A stretch of DNA of 64,000 bases from a bacterium (GCA_020849855.1 JADZFO010000002.1:104191-168190), one strand, 5' to 3'. Shown: positions 1 through 9,130, counted from the first letter of the stretch. Notes: a model not told the origin generated them from the sequence alone. Program-made: numbers and translations.

Positions 1-41
1 CAGGCTGAGCATGCTGAGAAGGCGGTGGATATGTGATGTTG

Positions 42-2597
42 TCATGGCTGGACCTCGGTGCCTGGAAGATTTAGCTGCCTGCTCAGCAGCTCACAGACCT
101 CTGCGTCATCAGAAGCAGAGCTTAGCGCATCCCGGAACTCCTCTCGCATCAGCAGACGGGCGAGGGCGGCGAAGACGCGCAGGTGCAGGTTGCCGTCCGC
201 CGCGGCGGGGTCGGCCTGCTCGGGCATGCAGAGCATGATCACTGTATGAACTGGCTGCTCGTCCAGCGCCGCCCAGTGGATGGGCCGGGCCGGGCGCAGC
301 ACAGAGAGGCTGGCATGCGCCGCGCTGCTGCTCTTGCAGTGCGGGATGGCAAAGCCGTGGCCAAGGCCGGTGGAGTAGGTGGCCTCGCGCTGCCAGATGG
401 CCTGCTCCAGTGCGTCCGCGTCATCCGTGCGGCCGCTGGCGTAGAGCCTGTGACAGAGGTAGTGGATGGCCTGGGCCTTGGTCTCGACGGCTGCATTCAG
501 GCAGACGAGTTCACGGCTGAGCAGGGGCAGGCGCGCTTCGGCATGCCCCACCTTGTCCAGCAGCGCTTCAACTTCCTCAGCGCTTTCGCAGTTGCAGGCC
601 GCGTCCAGCAGGGCGCGGCAGCTGGTGCTGTCCAGCCCGCGCAGACGCCGTTTAAGCGCCGGCACGCCAGGGGATGAAAGGCTCAGCTCGTCAAAGCCAA
701 GGCCAAGCAGCAGGGGCAGGTTGCGCGGGTCGCCGGCCATCTCGCCGCAGAGCCCCGTCCAGCAGCCGGCGCGCCGGCTGCCCTCGCACAGCAGCCGCAA
801 AAGGCGCAGAAAGGCCGGGTGCCGGACATTATGCAGCCAGGCCACAGCAGGGTTGCCGCGATCGGCGGCGAAGGTGTACTGGCACAGGTCGTTGGAACCG
901 ACGGAGATGAAATCCACCTTGCGGCCGATCTCCTGCGCCTGCAGGGCGGCGGAGGGGACCTCCACCATCACGCCGACAGGCACTGCGGCGACCGGCAGGC
1001 CCTCGCTTTGCAGCTCCTGGCGCACAGACTCGACCAGGGCCCTGAAGTCCGCAGCCTCGCCGGCCGTGCTGACCATCGGCGCCATGATCTTCAGGCTGCC
1101 ATGCAGGGAGGCGCGCAGCAGGGCGCGCAGCTGGCTGCGGATCAGCTCGGGGAAACGGCCATAGATCCGCAGGCCGCGAAAGCCCAGGAAGGGGTTGGCC
1201 TCGCGCTGGATCTGCAGGTAGTCCAGGGGCTTGTCGCCGCCGATGTCGATGGTCCGGAAGATCACAGCGCGGGGGCCGGCGCTTTCAACTGTGCGGCGGT
1301 AAATGCTGTACTGCTCTTCCTCAGTCGGCGGCTGTGTGCGCTCATAGAACAGCAGCTCTGTCCTGAACAGGCCGATGCCGTCGGCGCCGCACTCAAGCGC
1401 GGCGGAGGCTTCTTCAGCCGAGGCGATGTTGGCGGCAATCTCGATGGCCACTCCATCGGCGCTGCTTGCCGTGCTGCTGGCTGTCAGCAGCTCCTGGCTG
1501 GCGCGCTCCATCCGGGCGCTGCGCTCAAGCTCGTAAAGACGCTCTGCCAGCGGCGTCAGCTCAGTCAGCAGGAAGCCGCGGGACCCGTCGATGATGCAGA
1601 GCTCTCCGGCGGCCGCGCTGGCCGCGGCAGCGGGGGCAGCGATGGCCGGCACGGCAAAAGAGCGCGCCAGGATAGCGGCGTGTGAGGTGCTGCCGGTCTC
1701 GCCCAGCACAAGGCCGGCCAGCCTGTGACTACGCAGGGCCAGGAACTGCGCCGGAGAGAGGTTCTCCGCCACCACAATGCTGTCTTCCTCGAGCTGCGGC
1801 GAATGGGCCGCTTCAGTGTGGATGCCAAGGTGCGCCAGCAGCAAAAGGCCGATGCCGCGCAGGTCCGCGGCCCGCTCACGCAGGTAGATGCTGCCGGACT
1901 GGCCAAGCTGCCGGGCGAAGCTCTCCAGCGCGCTGACCACAGCGGCGGCGGCGGAGAGCCCTTCGCCGAGCAGGCTGTGCAGGCTCTGGGCCAGCGCGGG
2001 GTCGCGCAGGAGGGCCAGGCCAGCACGCAGTATCTCTTTCTCGTCCGCGTTCGTTGAGGCCTCGACCCGCGCGCTGAGCTCCAGCTCGACGCCGGCCTGG
2101 GCCCGCTCAAGCTGTCCCAGCTCCAGCAGGGGGTCGCGGCCGGGCTGGCGGCTGAGCTCAAGGGGCAGCCGCGCGCCGGCAATCGGCACAATGCGCCCGC
2201 GGCCGAGGCCGGCGCTGATCGGCAGGCCGCTGACCAGCTTGCCGGGGGGCAGGGCATCGAGGGCCTCCTGCCAGGCCGGGCTGAGCCCGCGCGCTGCAGC
2301 CGGGGCTGCAGGCGCCTGCTGCTCGGCCAGGGGCAGCTCGCTTTGGATAAAGGCCAGCAGGCGTTCAAAGTCAGCGCTGCTGAGGGGCTCGGCTGCGCTG
2401 AGCCGGCAGGGGTCGTCAAACAGCACCGCCGCCGCTACCAGCTCTATCACGCTGGCGCAGTTGGCGCTCTGCCCGCTGCGCTCATTGTGCAGCCTGAGCC
2501 GCAGGCCCATCTGGCCGACCAGCTCCGCCAGCAGGCTGGCGGGTCTGGCATGCAGGCCGTCGGGCAGGGGGCAGCGGAAGGAAATCTCTGTTGGCAT
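42..2597 (-). CDS. PTS multiphosphoryl transfer protein (HPr-EI-EIIA-Fru fusion)
   Basis: An 851-residue soluble fusion that carries phosphate from PEP to a fructose-type EIIB. HPr is at residues 1-90 (active-site His16 in DGLHARPAS). Enzyme I is at about 115-680: phospho-His306 in GSTSHAAILAR, the PEP-binding barrel motifs GLFRTELLF and FISVGSNDL, and the catalytic Cys617 in GLCGEMAGDP. A fructose-type EIIA is at about 695-845 (His753 in GFAIPHCK). The domain order is that of FryA/FrwA-type proteins rather than the IIA-HPr-EI order of FruB. The start at MPTEISF is chosen because HPr homology begins there; the open frame further upstream overlaps the EIIB gene in another frame. It is the last visible gene of the leftward PTS operon; no 1-phosphofructokinase is in view and one could lie beyond the left edge. 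Confidence 0.93.
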   Translation of the reverse strand: MPTEISFRCPLPDGLHARPASLLAELVGQMGLRLRLHNERSGQSANCASVIELVAAAVLFDDPCRLSAAEPLSSADFERLLAFIQSELPLAEQQAPAAPAAARGLSPAWQEALDALPPGKLVSGLPISAGLGRGRIVPIAGARLPLELSRQPGRDPLLELGQLERAQAGVELELSARVEASTNADEKEILRAGLALLRDPALAQSLHSLLGEGLSAAAAVVSALESFARQLGQSGSIYLRERAADLRGIGLLLLAHLGIHTEAAHSPQLEEDSIVVAENLSPAQFLALRSHRLAGLVLGETGSTSHAAILARSFAVPAIAAPAAAASAAAGELCIIDGSRGFLLTELTPLAERLYELERSARMERASQELLTASSTASSADGVAIEIAANIASAEEASAALECGADGIGLFRTELLFYERTQPPTEEEQYSIYRRTVESAGPRAVIFRTIDIGGDKPLDYLQIQREANPFLGFRGLRIYGRFPELIRSQLRALLRASLHGSLKIMAPMVSTAGEAADFRALVESVRQELQSEGLPVAAVPVGVMVEVPSAALQAQEIGRKVDFISVGSNDLCQYTFAADRGNPAVAWLHNVRHPAFLRLLRLLCEGSRRAGCWTGLCGEMAGDPRNLPLLLGLGFDELSLSSPGVPALKRRLRGLDSTSCRALLDAACNCESAEEVEALLDKVGHAEARLPLLSRELVCLNAAVETKAQAIHYLCHRLYASGRTDDADALEQAIWQREATYSTGLGHGFAIPHCKSSSAAHASLSVLRPARPIHWAALDEQPVHTVIMLCMPEQADPAAADGNLHLRVFAALARLLMREEFRDALSSASDDAEVCELLSRQLNLPGTEVQP

Positions 2598-2637
2598 AGA
2601 AGCGGCGGGCAGGGTCAGGCGCGGACCAGACTGGTGT

Positions 2638-2937
2638 CTACTGGTCCAGGCGGGCGAAGACTGAGCGCGGGTCCTTGATGGCCGTCTGCACGGAGACTTC
2701 GAGAATGCGCAGCCCGGCGAAGCGCTCGCGCTTCTCGATCTCAATATCGCAGGCCAGGATGGCCACCTCGGCGCCGGCCAGATCGCCGGGGCCGAGTTCG
2801 TTCTCGATGCCCATCGCGCCCTGGGTCTCGACCTTGATCGTGTGACCCAGTTCGCGGCCGGTCTTTTCAAGCTGCTCAGCCGCCATATATGTATGGGCGA
2901 TGCCTGTCGGACAGGCGGTAACTGCAACGATCTTCAA
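2638..2937 (-). CDS. PTS fructose-type EIIB component
   Basis: A 99-residue cytoplasmic EIIB that accepts phosphate from the fused EIIA and passes it to the sugar bound in EIIC. The protein begins LKIVAVTACPTGIAHTYMAA, where the Cys in TACPTGIAHT is the phosphorylated residue of the family. I chose a TTG start at 2937: it is preceded by AGGGAGG and gives the usual family length, whereas the longer frame would translate the palindromic element upstream. It lies between separately encoded EIIC and HPr-EI-EIIA, so this permease is split, not an EIIBC fusion. Confidence 0.88.
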   Translation of the reverse strand: MKIVAVTACPTGIAHTYMAAEQLEKTGRELGHTIKVETQGAMGIENELGPGDLAGAEVAILACDIEIEKRERFAGLRILEVSVQTAIKDPRSVFARLDQ

Positions 2938-2950
2938 GATGCCTCCCTGT

Positions 2951-3006
2951 AGGGTGCAGGCGTGCCTGCACCTCTTCCAACACTGGTGCACGCACGCGTG
3001 CACCCT
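2951..3006. repeat. 56-bp double-palindrome (REP/MITE-like) element in PTS operon
   Basis: The spacer between EIIC and EIIB consists almost wholly of two perfect palindromes. 2953-2972 has arms GGTGCAGGC and GCCTGCACC with a 2-nt loop; 2985-3004 has arms GGTGCACGC and GCGTGCACC with a 2-nt loop. The whole is bounded by AGGGTGCA and TGCACCCT as outer inverted repeats. In the operon mRNA it would form two strong hairpins just upstream of the EIIB ribosome binding site. It may be an intercistronic stabiliser, an attenuator or a dispersed repeat; no second copy was noticed in this window. Confidence 0.75.
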
Positions 3007-3013
3007 GCAGAAT

Positions 3014-4129
3014 CTAAACCTGTGCCGCCGGATCCACGCCGGGGGCGACGGACAGCTTCGGCCGCCCGATTGACTTCAGCGCATTGATCAGCAGTGCGGT
3101 CACCAGTGTGCCGGCAATGATGGCCACGATATACATCAGACGGTTGTCGACCACCGGAAGCACAATCGGCCCGCCGTGCGGCGCATGGTCGCCAACCTTG
3201 CTCAGCATGCAGATCACGCTGGCGGTCATCGCACCGACGATGATGGACGGGATCACGCGGAAGGGATCGGCGGCGGCAAAGGGGATCGCGCCTTCGGTGA
3301 TGCCGATCATGCCCATGGTCAGGGCGGCGATGCCGCTTTCGCGCTCTTCCTCGCTCCAGAGCTTCTTGTTGATCAGGGTCGCCAGGCCCATGCCCAGCGG
3401 CGGCGTGCAGATGGCCGCGGCGACCGCGCCCATCACGTAGTAGTTGCCTTCAGCGATCAGGCCGGAGCCAAAGAAGAAGGCAGCCTTGTTGACAGGCCCG
3501 CCCATGTCAAAGGCAATCATCGCGCCGAGGATCATGGCCAGCACAACGGCATTGCCGGTGCCCATGTTGGTCAGCCAGACCTTGAGGCCCTCGTTCATGG
3601 CCACAATGGGCGGGCCGATGACCAGCAGGACCAGCACGCCGATGGCCAGGCTGGAGAGGATCGGGATGATCAGGATCGGCATGATCGGCTTGAGGTACTT
3701 GCCGACCGGGATCAGCTTGACCCAGTTGACGATGAAGCCGGCCAGCAGGCCGGCGACGAGGGCGCCGAGGAAGCCGGTGGATACCTCCGTCGGCCCGCCT
3801 TCAACAGGCTGGCTAATGGGGATATGGCCGCAAAGCCAGCCGCCGACAAAGCCGGCGACAAGGCCCGGGCGGCCGGCGATGGCATAGCTGATGTAGCCGG
3901 CCAGGATGGGGAGCAGCAGGCTGAAGGCCGCCACGCCGATGGTCAGCATCATGCTCAGGATCGGGCTGCCGCTGGGGTCAGGGCCCGAGCCTTCCTTCAT
4001 CGGGGAGAAGGCCAGCGCAGCGGCGATCAGGATACCGCCGCAGGCGACAAAGGGAATCGCATATGAGACGCCGGTCAGCAGATACTGCCGCAGCTTGATC
4101 AGGCTGCCAAGCGCCTTGTTTTCCGCCAT
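3014..4129 (-). CDS. PTS fructose-type EIIC permease
   Basis: A 371-residue polytopic inner-membrane sugar channel of the fructose PTS family. It begins MAENKALGSLIKLRQYLLTG, as EIIC-Fru domains do, and has about ten hydrophobic segments. The family signature GITEGAIPFAAADPF is at residues 276-290 and FDMGGPVNKAAF at 207-218. The start was taken at 4129 instead of upstream Met codons because the homology begins there and a G-rich GGTGGGGGTGG site precedes it. It is the first gene of the leftward operon EIIC-EIIB-(HPr-EI-EIIA). The sugar is probably fructose or a related ketose, but EIIC sequence alone does not settle this. Confidence 0.92.
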   Translation of the reverse strand: MAENKALGSLIKLRQYLLTGVSYAIPFVACGGILIAAALAFSPMKEGSGPDPSGSPILSMMLTIGVAAFSLLLPILAGYISYAIAGRPGLVAGFVGGWLCGHIPISQPVEGGPTEVSTGFLGALVAGLLAGFIVNWVKLIPVGKYLKPIMPILIIPILSSLAIGVLVLLVIGPPIVAMNEGLKVWLTNMGTGNAVVLAMILGAMIAFDMGGPVNKAAFFFGSGLIAEGNYYVMGAVAAAICTPPLGMGLATLINKKLWSEEERESGIAALTMGMIGITEGAIPFAAADPFRVIPSIIVGAMTASVICMLSKVGDHAPHGGPIVLPVVDNRLMYIVAIIAGTLVTALLINALKSIGRPKLSVAPGVDPAAQV

Positions 4130-4159
4130 AGTCCACCCCCACCAGGCTCTGAAAGTCAG

Positions 4160-4188
4160 ATTATATAAGGGAGCGGAAAAGGCCGGAA
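4160..4188 (-). promoter_or_regulatory. Putative sigma70 promoter of the PTS operon
   Basis: Reading leftward, TTCCGG (4183-4188), a 17-bp spacer and a perfect TATAAT (4160-4165), 30 nt before the EIIC start codon. The implied leader is about 24 nt, unlike the many leaderless starts elsewhere in the window. Confidence 0.55.
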
Positions 4189-4227
4189 CCGGCGGCCTGG
4201 GCGGCAAGAGGCTGCCGCGGACAGGGC

Positions 4228-4255
4228 TTGCAAAGCTGCCGGCGCATGCTATACT
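4228..4255 (+). promoter_or_regulatory. Putative sigma70 promoter of the SecG-like gene
   Basis: TTGCAA (4228-4233), 16-bp spacer, TATACT (4250-4255), with the ATG 12 nt after the -10 box, so the leader would be only about 6 nt. Divergent from the PTS promoter. Confidence 0.55.
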
Positions 4256-4267
4256 GCCCGCCCCGGT

Positions 4268-4507
4268 ATGAATGTCGTCTTTACAATTGTCCTGATCGCG
4301 GTGATTGCCGTCAGCGGCATCATGACTTACATCACCCTGTCGCTCAATACCAAGAGCGACGGCATCGGCGCGGCCATCACGGGCGCCTCGGACAGCTATC
4401 GCGGTGCTGTCGGTGTCGAAGAGCAGAAGCGCAAGCTGCTGGGTAACCTCGGCTACACCTTTGGCGTCCTCTGCCTGCTCTATACCATCTTCGAGACCTA
4501 CCTCTAG
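4268..4507 (+). CDS. secG: SecG-like preprotein translocase subunit
   Basis: A 79-residue protein with two hydrophobic segments (about residues 4-25 and 59-78) joined by a polar Gly-rich loop containing DGIGAAITGASDSYRG. Length, topology and loop composition match SecG, the accessory subunit of the SecYEG channel in the inner membrane. The loop lacks the more usual GGLGGAFG wording, so the assignment rests on layout plus moderate similarity. It has its own promoter and no Shine-Dalgarno, with the start close to the predicted transcription start. An alternative is an unrelated small two-helix membrane protein. Confidence 0.6.
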   Translation: MNVVFTIVLIAVIAVSGIMTYITLSLNTKSDGIGAAITGASDSYRGAVGVEEQKRKLLGNLGYTFGVLCLLYTIFETYL

Positions 4508-4589
4508 AGCGCGGGCTGCCGCAGTGGCTCAGCTCCCCGGTCGCGGCGCTTTGAATCACCCGGGCTCCTGCTGCGTCATGTACTGCAGC

Positions 4590-5528
4590 ATGTCCCTCCG
4601 GCCAGCTTACTTCCCTGCCTCGCTGCAACGCGCCATTGCATGCCTGCTTGCCGGCGCGCTGGCGCTTCTGCTTGCCGCCGCCCCGGCCCATGCCGCGGTT
4701 GACCTCAACGAACCTGACAACTACCGCCTGGCCCAGGACATCATGCTGCGCCTGGTCAACGAGGCCCGCGTGCGCGAAGGGGTGGCCCGGGTGGGCTTCG
4801 ACGCCCAGGCGGCGCAGGCGGCCAAAGCGCACGCGGATGACATGCTGGCCCATGACTACTTCAGCCACTGGGGCCTCGACGGCCGCAAGCCTACGCGGCG
4901 CTGGAACCTGATGGGCTGCTATGACGCGGTGGCGGAGAACATCTATTACAAGAAGGGTGCGCTGGGCGACATCGACACGATGCTGGAGGACGCCATGCAG
5001 ACCCTGCTGGCCAGCCCCGGGCACCGCAAGACCATGCTGAACCCTGACTATACCGACGTCGGGATCGGCTTTGCCATGAGCGAGTCGGGGCGCGAGCTGC
5101 TGGTGGCGCAGGAGTTTGTCACTCGCCTGGGCGGGGCCTACTACTGCCCGCTGTATGCGCGTCTCGGGGAGAAGATCGAGCTGATCGGGCGCTATGACAG
5201 CGCGCTTTTCGAGCTGGAGGCGGTTGTGCTTGGCTACGAAGAACTTCCTTCACCCAAGAAGAAACTGTGGCTTGCCAAAGTGAGATCTTATGCAGATGCA
5301 GAAGTTCGCTACGCAGCGCTTACTCCCGTTGGCTCAGGAAGAATCTATTCTGAATATCCAACTTCACCGGAGGTGGAGCTGGACAAGGTTGGCGGCTATT
5401 TCAAATGCTCGCCGCGCCTGGACTACAAGAAGAAGCCCGGCACCTATTACCTGTTTGTGTGGCTGCGGGCCCGCGAGATGGACAAGCCCTTTTTGGCCGC
5501 TGTGGCAACGGTTGAAGTTGAAAACTGA
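4590..5528 (+). CDS. Secreted CAP/SCP-domain protein
   Basis: A 312-residue exported protein. The N-terminus has a basic region, a long hydrophobic core and an AHA-AVD cleavage site. Residues about 50-175 form a bacterial CAP (SCP/PR1) domain, recognised by AHADDMLAHDYFSHWGLDG, the AENIYYKKG segment, SPGHRKTMLNPDYTDVGIG and conserved His/Glu positions. A beta-rich C-terminal domain of about 130 residues follows, which I cannot name. CAP proteins act outside the membrane; substrates are unknown for most bacterial members. The start is uncertain: ATG at 4578 (12 nt upstream) is equally possible and neither has a clear ribosome site. A second CAP protein lies at 35072-36226. Confidence 0.83.
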   Translation: MSLRPAYFPASLQRAIACLLAGALALLLAAAPAHAAVDLNEPDNYRLAQDIMLRLVNEARVREGVARVGFDAQAAQAAKAHADDMLAHDYFSHWGLDGRKPTRRWNLMGCYDAVAENIYYKKGALGDIDTMLEDAMQTLLASPGHRKTMLNPDYTDVGIGFAMSESGRELLVAQEFVTRLGGAYYCPLYARLGEKIELIGRYDSALFELEAVVLGYEELPSPKKKLWLAKVRSYADAEVRYAALTPVGSGRIYSEYPTSPEVELDKVGGYFKCSPRLDYKKKPGTYYLFVWLRAREMDKPFLAAVATVEVEN

Positions 5529-5730
5529 AACAATCATTCGCTATCTTTATTGATTTGCATTCCAAAACGTCAGGACTGACTGGCAACATCTGTCAATTCA
5601 GTGCCAGAATATGCTATCTCGGATATCGTGGATAACTCCTTCCCCTATGTTACTATTGCCGCTGTTCGCAGAGGGTTGAGCTAGGCCCCAAGGGTCCAGG
5701 TGGCAGACAGGGATTAGGAGGACTTAGCTT

Positions 5731-6939
5731 ATGTTCGCGGTGGCAAAGCAGCTAATGGCTGCTGCAGGTGCTCTGGTCTTCATGGCGACCAGCGGCTACG
5801 TCAACGCGCAGTTCGACAAGGTCGAAGGCGTTGAAGCTCCGGATGATGTGACAGGTGCTGACTGCACCATGTGTCACGGCGATGCCGCGACCAAATTCGA
5901 GTTCCACCATCAGCCGGCCTTTGAAGGCAAGTGCACAACCTGCCACCTCGAAACCGGCACGGGCGGCCACGGCGGCCTGACCATGCCGGACCGGCAGCTG
6001 TGCCTGCAGTGCCACCAGGACCAGGAGCAGCACTATCCCCTGGCCACCTGCTGGACCTCCGCCTGCCACAGCGATATCCACGGTTCCAATGTTGACGCCA
6101 CCCTGAACCCCAGCCGCCAGGAAGCCTATCCTGGTTTCTTTGAAGCCACCACCGGCGCCGAGTACACCGGCTCCGAGGCCTGCCTGACCTGCCACACCGA
6201 CCAGTGCAGCTCCTGGAAGGAGTCGATGCACAGCCTCAGCGATACCGACTGGCAGAAGGCCCCCAACATGCGCGGCTGCGAGAGCTGCCACGGCCCGGGC
6301 GGCAACCACTGGGGCCGCAAGGCCGGCATCGGATCCTTCGCCTATGCCAGCGATGCCGAATCGGACGCGGTCTGCCTGACCTGCCACAAGGACGAGACCT
6401 TCGCCCCCGAGTATCAGCGCAACACCCATGTAAAGACCGGCGTCGGCTGTGTCGATTGCCATGATGTGCATTCACAGCTTGAGCGTCACAACCTGCGGGC
6501 CAGCGCCAATGAGCTTTGCCTGACCTGCCACCAGAACCAGCGCCTGGAATTCGCCAAGTTCAGCCACCACCCGGTGGACGACAGCGATGCCCGCACGGGC
6601 CTGCAGTGCGTCGAGTGCCATAACCCGCACGGCGGCGAGGGCCGCGCAATGCTGGTGGCCAATCAGGATGAGCTGTGCTTCGTCTGCCACGTGGACAAGC
6701 AGGGGCCCTTTATCTATGCCCACGCTGGCTATGAGGCCGGCCTGGGCCAGGGCTGCAGCACCTGCCATGACTCCCATGGCAGCAACAGCCCGAACCTGCT
6801 GAAGATGAGCGGACGCGGCCTGTGCATCCAGTGCCACACCGACCGGGTGCAGCACTTCCCGGCGCAGACCTGCTGGAGCACCGGCTGCCACAGCGATCAT
6901 CACGGCAGCAACACCGACTATTTCTTCTTTGACAACTAG
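5731..6939 (+). CDS. Multiheme c-type cytochrome with 14 heme-binding motifs (DmsE/MtrA-like role)
   Basis: A 402-residue exported protein with signal peptide (residues 1-26, cleavage near VNA-QFD). It has 12 CxxCH motifs (CTMCH 45, CTTCH 68, CLQCH 91, CLTCH 151, CESCH 183, CLTCH 215, CVDCH 240, CLTCH 263, CVECH 293, CFVCH 316, CSTCH 342, CIQCH 365) and two CX4CH motifs (CWTSACH at 107 and CWSTGCH at 381). A module of one CxxCH plus one CX4CH followed by HSD-HGSN occurs near both ends. AGGAGG nine nt before the ATG sets the start. The outer-membrane barrel gene follows after 15 nt, which suggests a periplasmic electron carrier threaded through a porin. Electron donor and acceptor are not deducible. 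The 200-bp region upstream is AT-richer, with a possible -10 TACTAT at 5651. Confidence 0.9.
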   Translation: MFAVAKQLMAAAGALVFMATSGYVNAQFDKVEGVEAPDDVTGADCTMCHGDAATKFEFHHQPAFEGKCTTCHLETGTGGHGGLTMPDRQLCLQCHQDQEQHYPLATCWTSACHSDIHGSNVDATLNPSRQEAYPGFFEATTGAEYTGSEACLTCHTDQCSSWKESMHSLSDTDWQKAPNMRGCESCHGPGGNHWGRKAGIGSFAYASDAESDAVCLTCHKDETFAPEYQRNTHVKTGVGCVDCHDVHSQLERHNLRASANELCLTCHQNQRLEFAKFSHHPVDDSDARTGLQCVECHNPHGGEGRAMLVANQDELCFVCHVDKQGPFIYAHAGYEAGLGQGCSTCHDSHGSNSPNLLKMSGRGLCIQCHTDRVQHFPAQTCWSTGCHSDHHGSNTDYFFFDN

Positions 6940-6954
6940 GTTGGGGGAAGGAAA

Positions 6955-9096
6955 ATGAGCCGAGGCCATGCATTTTGGGCGATGCTGCTGCTGACGGGCC
7001 TGCTGGGCCTGAGCAGTGCTTCAGTCGCCGCCGAGGAGCAGCAGCCGGCTGCGGATCCCGCGCCGTCATCCAGCTCAAACGAGGACTTCTACAAGCCCTT
7101 TGGCAGTGGCGGGGACAGCGCAGGCAGCGCTGAGGTCGCGCCGGCGGCACAGCCCGCTGCCGCGGACAGTGCTGCCGCGGAGCAGGAAAGCGCCGCTGAG
7201 CCTGCCGCCGGCGAAGCAGAGGCTGCCGCCAGCGGCGAGGCCGGAGAGCAGGATTCCGCTGACCCCTCGGGCTTCTACAACAGCTTTATCCCCGGTGGCC
7301 AGGCCGGCTCCGCTGATCCGGGCTCCCCGGACGGCACGCAGGCTGAAGCCCCGGCCGAGGCTGCGACTGAAGCCGCAGCGGAAGACAGCTCGGTGGCCAT
7401 TGAGAACACCGCCGCCCAGGGCAGCGAAAGCTGGGGCGACGACTGCTGCAAGCCCGCGCCGAACCTGGACCATGAGCACGTCTTTGCCCAGGGCATCTGC
7501 GCGGACTGCGGCTGCAAGGCCGAAGGCACCGGCAACTGGATCAGCCTTGCCGGTGTATACGCCAACACCGACGGCAACATGGACTCCGTGGACCAGTACG
7601 GCTACCTGCCCCGCGAGTGGTACAGCTCGGGCAAGCTGCACTGGGGGGACAGCTATTTCTCCCGTAACCGCTTTGAGCTGCGCTGGGATGATGTCAACCG
7701 CCTCAGCGGGCGCGCCTGGAGCCGCCTGACCCTGTGGCCCATGACCCTGGAAGGCGACAGCTACATCATGCGCGGCAGCGCCTGGGACTCCTTTGGCAAC
7801 ACCCCGCTGCTGACCCAGCAGGAGGTCGCGACCGACAGCCTGCGCCTGCGCTGGCACCGCGGCGAGTGGGACAACATGCTGCTGGAGTTCCGCCAGTCGG
7901 ATGTGGACAAGAAGGGCATCACCCCGCTGGGTGACTACTCCTACCGCCGCCTGGCCTATCAGTACAACTTCGATATCGGCTGCGATGTGAAGGGCCAGTT
8001 CCGCCAGACCGGCACCTCTTTTGACGCGCCGGCGAGCGGCATCACCAACGGCGAGATTGACAGCAGCATGCTGAAGCTGGACGCCCAGCTTAGTGACGAG
8101 ATTTCAGCCTACGGCAAGCTCAGCGCCTCTGCCTATGAGTATGAGCAGATGCCGGATCCCGAGTTCGCCAGCCAGGACTACACCCTGGGCCTGCGCTATG
8201 CGCCGGACTGCGAATGGGAGTTCAGCGCCGAGTACCGCGCGAAGGAAAACGCGGACGACAACGTGGTTTCCAGCCATGTTGAGAACTTCAGCGAGTATGG
8301 CCTGTCACTGGCCTACGCGGCCGCCTGCGGCGGGCTTTACGAGGCCGGCATCCGGCACCGCGACCTGGACTACGCCAAGCTGAACATGCAGGACGCCTTT
8401 GTCTTTGGCCTGCTGCGCAGCGGCTCCATCGTCCGTCCGGTGGACGTTGCCTCGGCGACGACCATCCTGACGCCGAAGTATGACGAGGCCTGGTTCAACA
8501 TGCGCCAGCAGCTGGGCGAAGACTTCTTCTTCACTACCCGCGTGGACTACAGCCAGGGCGACATGCCTTCAAGCGAGCTGACGGCCGCCGGCAGCAGCAG
8601 CCTGTTCTATGACAAGCGCCTGAGCCGGACCCACGGCCTGAGCTATGTCTATGACAACAACAACCAGTTTGACTTCGCCCTGCACAGCAGCGAGCTGAGC
8701 AATGACGGCCGGGCCAGCGACTTCGATGAAAACTACTTCGAGACAGTCTGGACCCATGCCATGGATGACGGCCGCTTCTTCTCCCTGGCCTACCGCGGCA
8801 GCGAGGCCGAGCTGGCCGTCCCTGGCAACACGGATGGCTATACGACGGACAACAGCGGTTACGTGGCGAGCTACAGCAATGACGATGAGGATGTCAGCTA
8901 TGCGCTGCGCCTGGGCCTGGACGACGGCAGCGGAGCTGAGGAGTACACCCAGACCAGCGCCGGGGCCGATTTCAAGTTCAAGTGCCTTGGCCCGGTGGGT
9001 CTGCATCTGGAGTGGTATGACCGCAGTTACGGCAACTTTCCGGGCCTGAGCGCCTCGGCCATGACCGTCGCTGTGGACTACAAACTGGAGTTCTAA
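6955..9096 (+). CDS. Outer-membrane beta-barrel, probable MtrB/PioB-like porin partner of the cytochrome
   Basis: A 713-residue protein with a signal peptide (to about residue 26), a low-complexity Ala/Glu/Pro/Ser region (27-160), a Cys cluster (DDCCKPAP at about 162-169, then CADCGCK near 182-188), and a barrel of alternating amphipathic strands from about 195 to the end. The last residues, VAVDYKLEF, form a BAM-type beta signal with terminal Phe. MtrB-family barrels hold a multiheme cytochrome in the outer membrane and carry N-terminal Cys pairs; context right behind the cytochrome supports this role. Sequence identity to MtrB was not tested. Translated from GGGGGAAGG, 15 nt after the cytochrome stop, so cotranscribed. 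Confidence 0.75.
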   Translation: MSRGHAFWAMLLLTGLLGLSSASVAAEEQQPAADPAPSSSSNEDFYKPFGSGGDSAGSAEVAPAAQPAAADSAAAEQESAAEPAAGEAEAAASGEAGEQDSADPSGFYNSFIPGGQAGSADPGSPDGTQAEAPAEAATEAAAEDSSVAIENTAAQGSESWGDDCCKPAPNLDHEHVFAQGICADCGCKAEGTGNWISLAGVYANTDGNMDSVDQYGYLPREWYSSGKLHWGDSYFSRNRFELRWDDVNRLSGRAWSRLTLWPMTLEGDSYIMRGSAWDSFGNTPLLTQQEVATDSLRLRWHRGEWDNMLLEFRQSDVDKKGITPLGDYSYRRLAYQYNFDIGCDVKGQFRQTGTSFDAPASGITNGEIDSSMLKLDAQLSDEISAYGKLSASAYEYEQMPDPEFASQDYTLGLRYAPDCEWEFSAEYRAKENADDNVVSSHVENFSEYGLSLAYAAACGGLYEAGIRHRDLDYAKLNMQDAFVFGLLRSGSIVRPVDVASATTILTPKYDEAWFNMRQQLGEDFFFTTRVDYSQGDMPSSELTAAGSSSLFYDKRLSRTHGLSYVYDNNNQFDFALHSSELSNDGRASDFDENYFETVWTHAMDDGRFFSLAYRGSEAELAVPGNTDGYTTDNSGYVASYSNDDEDVSYALRLGLDDGSGAEEYTQTSAGADFKFKCLGPVGLHLEWYDRSYGNFPGLSASAMTVAVDYKLEF

Positions 9097-9130
9097 CTAT
9101 CCGCTGTTGCGCTTGAAGCGCTGTGACAAT

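Noticed and set aside
2598-2927. A 110-residue N-terminal extension of the PTS fusion
   Set aside because: It overlaps the EIIB gene in another frame and reads as Arg/Ser/Pro noise; HPr homology starts at 2597.
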